DNA from: Nocardioides sp. S5
Lineage (GTDB): Bacteria; Actinomycetota; Actinomycetes; Propionibacteriales; Nocardioidaceae
Length of the DNA: 64,000 nt
NCBI RefSeq assembly: GCF_017310035.1
Contig: NZ_CP022296.1
Location: 4,650,001-4,714,000 of the forward strand
Direction: 5' to 3'
Shown: positions 62,412-64,000 of the stretch, in pieces
Numbering within the stretch: the stretch's first letter is position 1
Layout: every line of letters starts with the position of its first letter
The notes under the pieces: model-generated
Seen by the model: only the letters and a program-made list of their open reading frames with translations
Told to the model about the DNA's origin: nothing
Database searches by the model: none
Made by a program: the position numbers and the translations under genes

Positions 62412-63899
62412 TCAGTCCTTGCGGGTGCGTCGCGCAGCGCCGCCGATGCCACCGATGAGGGCCAGGAGGCCCACACCGATGAACGCGACGGAGCTCTTGC
62501 GACCCGGGACGACGCTCTGCAGCAGGCCCTCGGTCGAGGACTGCTTGTTCGCCGAGCCGCCCGCGGACGGGTGCGGGTCGGCGTTGCTGCCGCTGGCCGG
62601 GAGGGCCAGGTAGGGGAACGTCCCGCTGAACGCGGCGTCGTTGGCGTCGACGCCGTCACCGAGGTCGTTCGCCGAGCCCACGAGCTCGCCCTCGACGACC
62701 TGGAGCGCGATGTCGATGACGTCGTCACCGAGCCGGCGGCCGTTGGGGAAGCCCTGCGTGTCGCCACCGATCACGCCGAGCCGGTTGGGCTCCGCGGTGA
62801 CCGGGGTCGACATGTTCAGGCGCAGCTGCTCACTGGGCGTGACCTTGCCCTTGGCCTTGTTGAGGCCCTTGACGCCCGTGAGGAACACCGACACGAGGTC
62901 GTTGCGCGGGGTCGCCGGCGCGTCGATGCCGTAGACGGCCTCGACGAGCTTGGGCAGCTCGGGGTTGGTGACGTACTTCAGCGCGGCGCCGTCCTGCGTG
63001 GGCTTGGAGGCGTTGAACGCGTCCTTGAGCTTCAGTGGGATGACGACCTCGTTGACCAGCGGGTTGCCCAGGCGCGAGACCTGCTGGAACCTGCCGTTGG
63101 CGCCCTTCTTCTGCGTCGTGGTCCAGGTGCCGATGACCGGGTTCTTCTTCGCGTCCTGGTTCTTCGCGATCCACCTCTGGGGCACCTGGAGCGCGACCGA
63201 CTGGACGTTGAAGCCGGCGAGCGTGTCGTCACCGGACTCGGAGAGGTCACCGCCGTAGAGCAGGTCGAAGACCCGCAGGTCGAGGAAGAACGGGTCCTCG
63301 GCCTGGCCGGCGAAGGACTTGACGTTCTTCACCGGGCTCGTGGTGGCCTGCTCGCGCAGCGCCTCGTAGTCGGGCATGGACGCCTTGCCGATGTTCGACG
63401 GGGCGACCCGCTTCTTCTTGACGATGACCTTCGTCTTGCCGGACTTGTTGATCCGGACCAGGCGGTAGGTCTGGTAGTAGTTCAGGTCCTTGTCGGCCAG
63501 GGACGTGACCGGGCCGGTGGCGGCGAGGAACGTGTCCTTGGTGACGTAGTGGTCCTTGAACGTCCACCGGAAGGTCACGTCAGGCTTGGCATCGGCGTTG
63601 TTGTCGACGTGGATGTCGTACTGCGCGTCGGTCGCGAAGCTGTAGAAGTTCGGACCGCCGGCCGGCTCCTCGAAGGGCAGCCAGTTGGCGACCAGCGTGA
63701 CGCTGTTCTGCTTCTCCGGGCTGCGGAAGGCGTACAGGTCCGTGCCGTCGTACTGCGGGGTGCCCGAGATGAGCGGCGCCTCGCGGTGGCTGGACGCGCT
63801 GGCGCCCAGCGGGCCTACGCCGGCGAGGCCGACCGTGGTCAGCAGGCCTCCGGCGCACGCCAGGGCCACAGCCCCGTGCCGCTTGGTGGGTCGTGTCAT
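62412..63899 (-). CDS. DUF4331 family secreted protein
   Basis: 495 residues. Signal peptide (about 1-36), then ASSHREAPLISGTPQYDGTD, the hallmark of DUF4331. Further conserved parts are DLYAFRSPEKQNSVTLVANW and NWLPFEEPAGGPNFYSF, DPFFLDLRVFDLLYGGDLSE, QSVALQVPQRWI, and GVIGGDTQGFPNGRRLGDDV followed by IDIALQVVEGEL. The C-terminus has a helix and positive tail (VAFIGVGLLALIGGIGGAAR) that anchors it to the membrane; no LPXTG motif is seen. AGGAG lies 9 bases before ATG 63899. First gene of the DUF4331-TPR-NicO operon. Role unknown; association with metal transport is inferred from the operon. Confidence 0.88.
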   Translation of the reverse strand: MTRPTKRHGAVALACAGGLLTTVGLAGVGPLGASASSHREAPLISGTPQYDGTDLYAFRSPEKQNSVTLVANWLPFEEPAGGPNFYSFATDAQYDIHVDNNADAKPDVTFRWTFKDHYVTKDTFLAATGPVTSLADKDLNYYQTYRLVRINKSGKTKVIVKKKRVAPSNIGKASMPDYEALREQATTSPVKNVKSFAGQAEDPFFLDLRVFDLLYGGDLSESGDDTLAGFNVQSVALQVPQRWIAKNQDAKKNPVIGTWTTTQKKGANGRFQQVSRLGNPLVNEVVIPLKLKDAFNASKPTQDGAALKYVTNPELPKLVEAVYGIDAPATPRNDLVSVFLTGVKGLNKAKGKVTPSEQLRLNMSTPVTAEPNRLGVIGGDTQGFPNGRRLGDDVIDIALQVVEGELVGSANDLGDGVDANDAAFSGTFPYLALPASGSNADPHPSAGGSANKQSSTEGLLQSVVPGRKSSVAFIGVGLLALIGGIGGAARRTRKD

Positions 63900-64000
63900 G
63901 AGCGATAACTCCTTGATGTCGACCCGGGGCCTTCGGAAGGTGCTCCACCCGGGCAGCCCAGGCTCCAGACGGGGCCGGGGTGAGGTGTGTTCGGGGTCAC

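Overview
The window is very GC-rich and densely coding. Gene content and start-site style point to an actinobacterium of the Nocardioides type (Nocardioidaceae). Supporting features are F420 metabolism, a furA-katG operon, DUF222/HNH and DUF4331 proteins, LexA boxes of the TCGAAC-N4-GTTCGA class, and very many genes whose start codon lies 6-7 nt after a TAnnnT/CAnnnT -10 box with no Shine-Dalgarno sequence (leaderless mRNAs). The genus is an inference; no rRNA or tRNA gene was seen.

Layout. 1-8.3 kb: the end of a copper P-type ATPase, an EcsC protein, small membrane proteins, a haloalkane dehalogenase, an SOS-boxed DUF222/HNH gene, and a divergent RimK-type ATP-grasp ligase / retropepsin-like protease pair. 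8.3-16 kb: a secreted repeat protein, an M14 deacylase-like gene preceded by a leaderless 11-codon upstream ORF, a class V aminotransferase, a frameshifted GNAT gene, a Y-family polymerase with Leu at the steric-gate position, and an ECF sigma / membrane-protein pair. 16-27 kb: an ABC exporter, a LysE exporter, a WYL regulator with its palindrome and a divergent hydrolase, a soluble Ser/Thr kinase, an ArsR/AHSA1 pair, and a Na+/H+ antiporter fused to a UBP-type zinc finger. 27-41 kb: small proteins, a SigJ-like sigma factor, a lipoprotein hydrolase, PAP2, an AGCS symporter, MOSC, VOC, furA-katG, a BCCT transporter and oxidoreductases.

41-52.5 kb is F420-centred: a BLUF photoreceptor, fgd, two further LLM-class enzymes, an acyl-CoA synthetase, an F420-type PPOX protein, cofC (fbiD) and fbiC. 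cofC is the last gene of an apparent operon with a two-component system, and that operon diverges from fbiC across a perfect 16-bp palindrome. fbiA and fbiB are not in the window.

52.5-64 kb: an MscS-like membrane protein, two GNATs, a LexA-boxed leaderless gene for a 75-residue protein, a lower-GC stretch with a secreted Ig-repeat protein and a decayed ORF, then dnaB. A 377-residue intein interrupts the dnaB P-loop. It has an N-terminal Ala and the Trp-Cys-Thr signature of class 3 inteins, plus a LAGLIDADG endonuclease carrying a CxxC...CxxC insert. Upstream of dnaB is a small cluster of DnaA-box-like sites. The window ends with a DUF4331 - TPR - NicO-type Ni/Co transporter operon.

No CRISPR array, prophage or insertion sequence was recognised. 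The best candidates for something new are the intein, the SOS-controlled 75-residue protein, the F420/two-component arrangement, the leaderless upstream ORF with TAGTG coupling, the antiporter-UBP fusion, the Leu-gate polymerase and the unassigned intergenic repeat sets.
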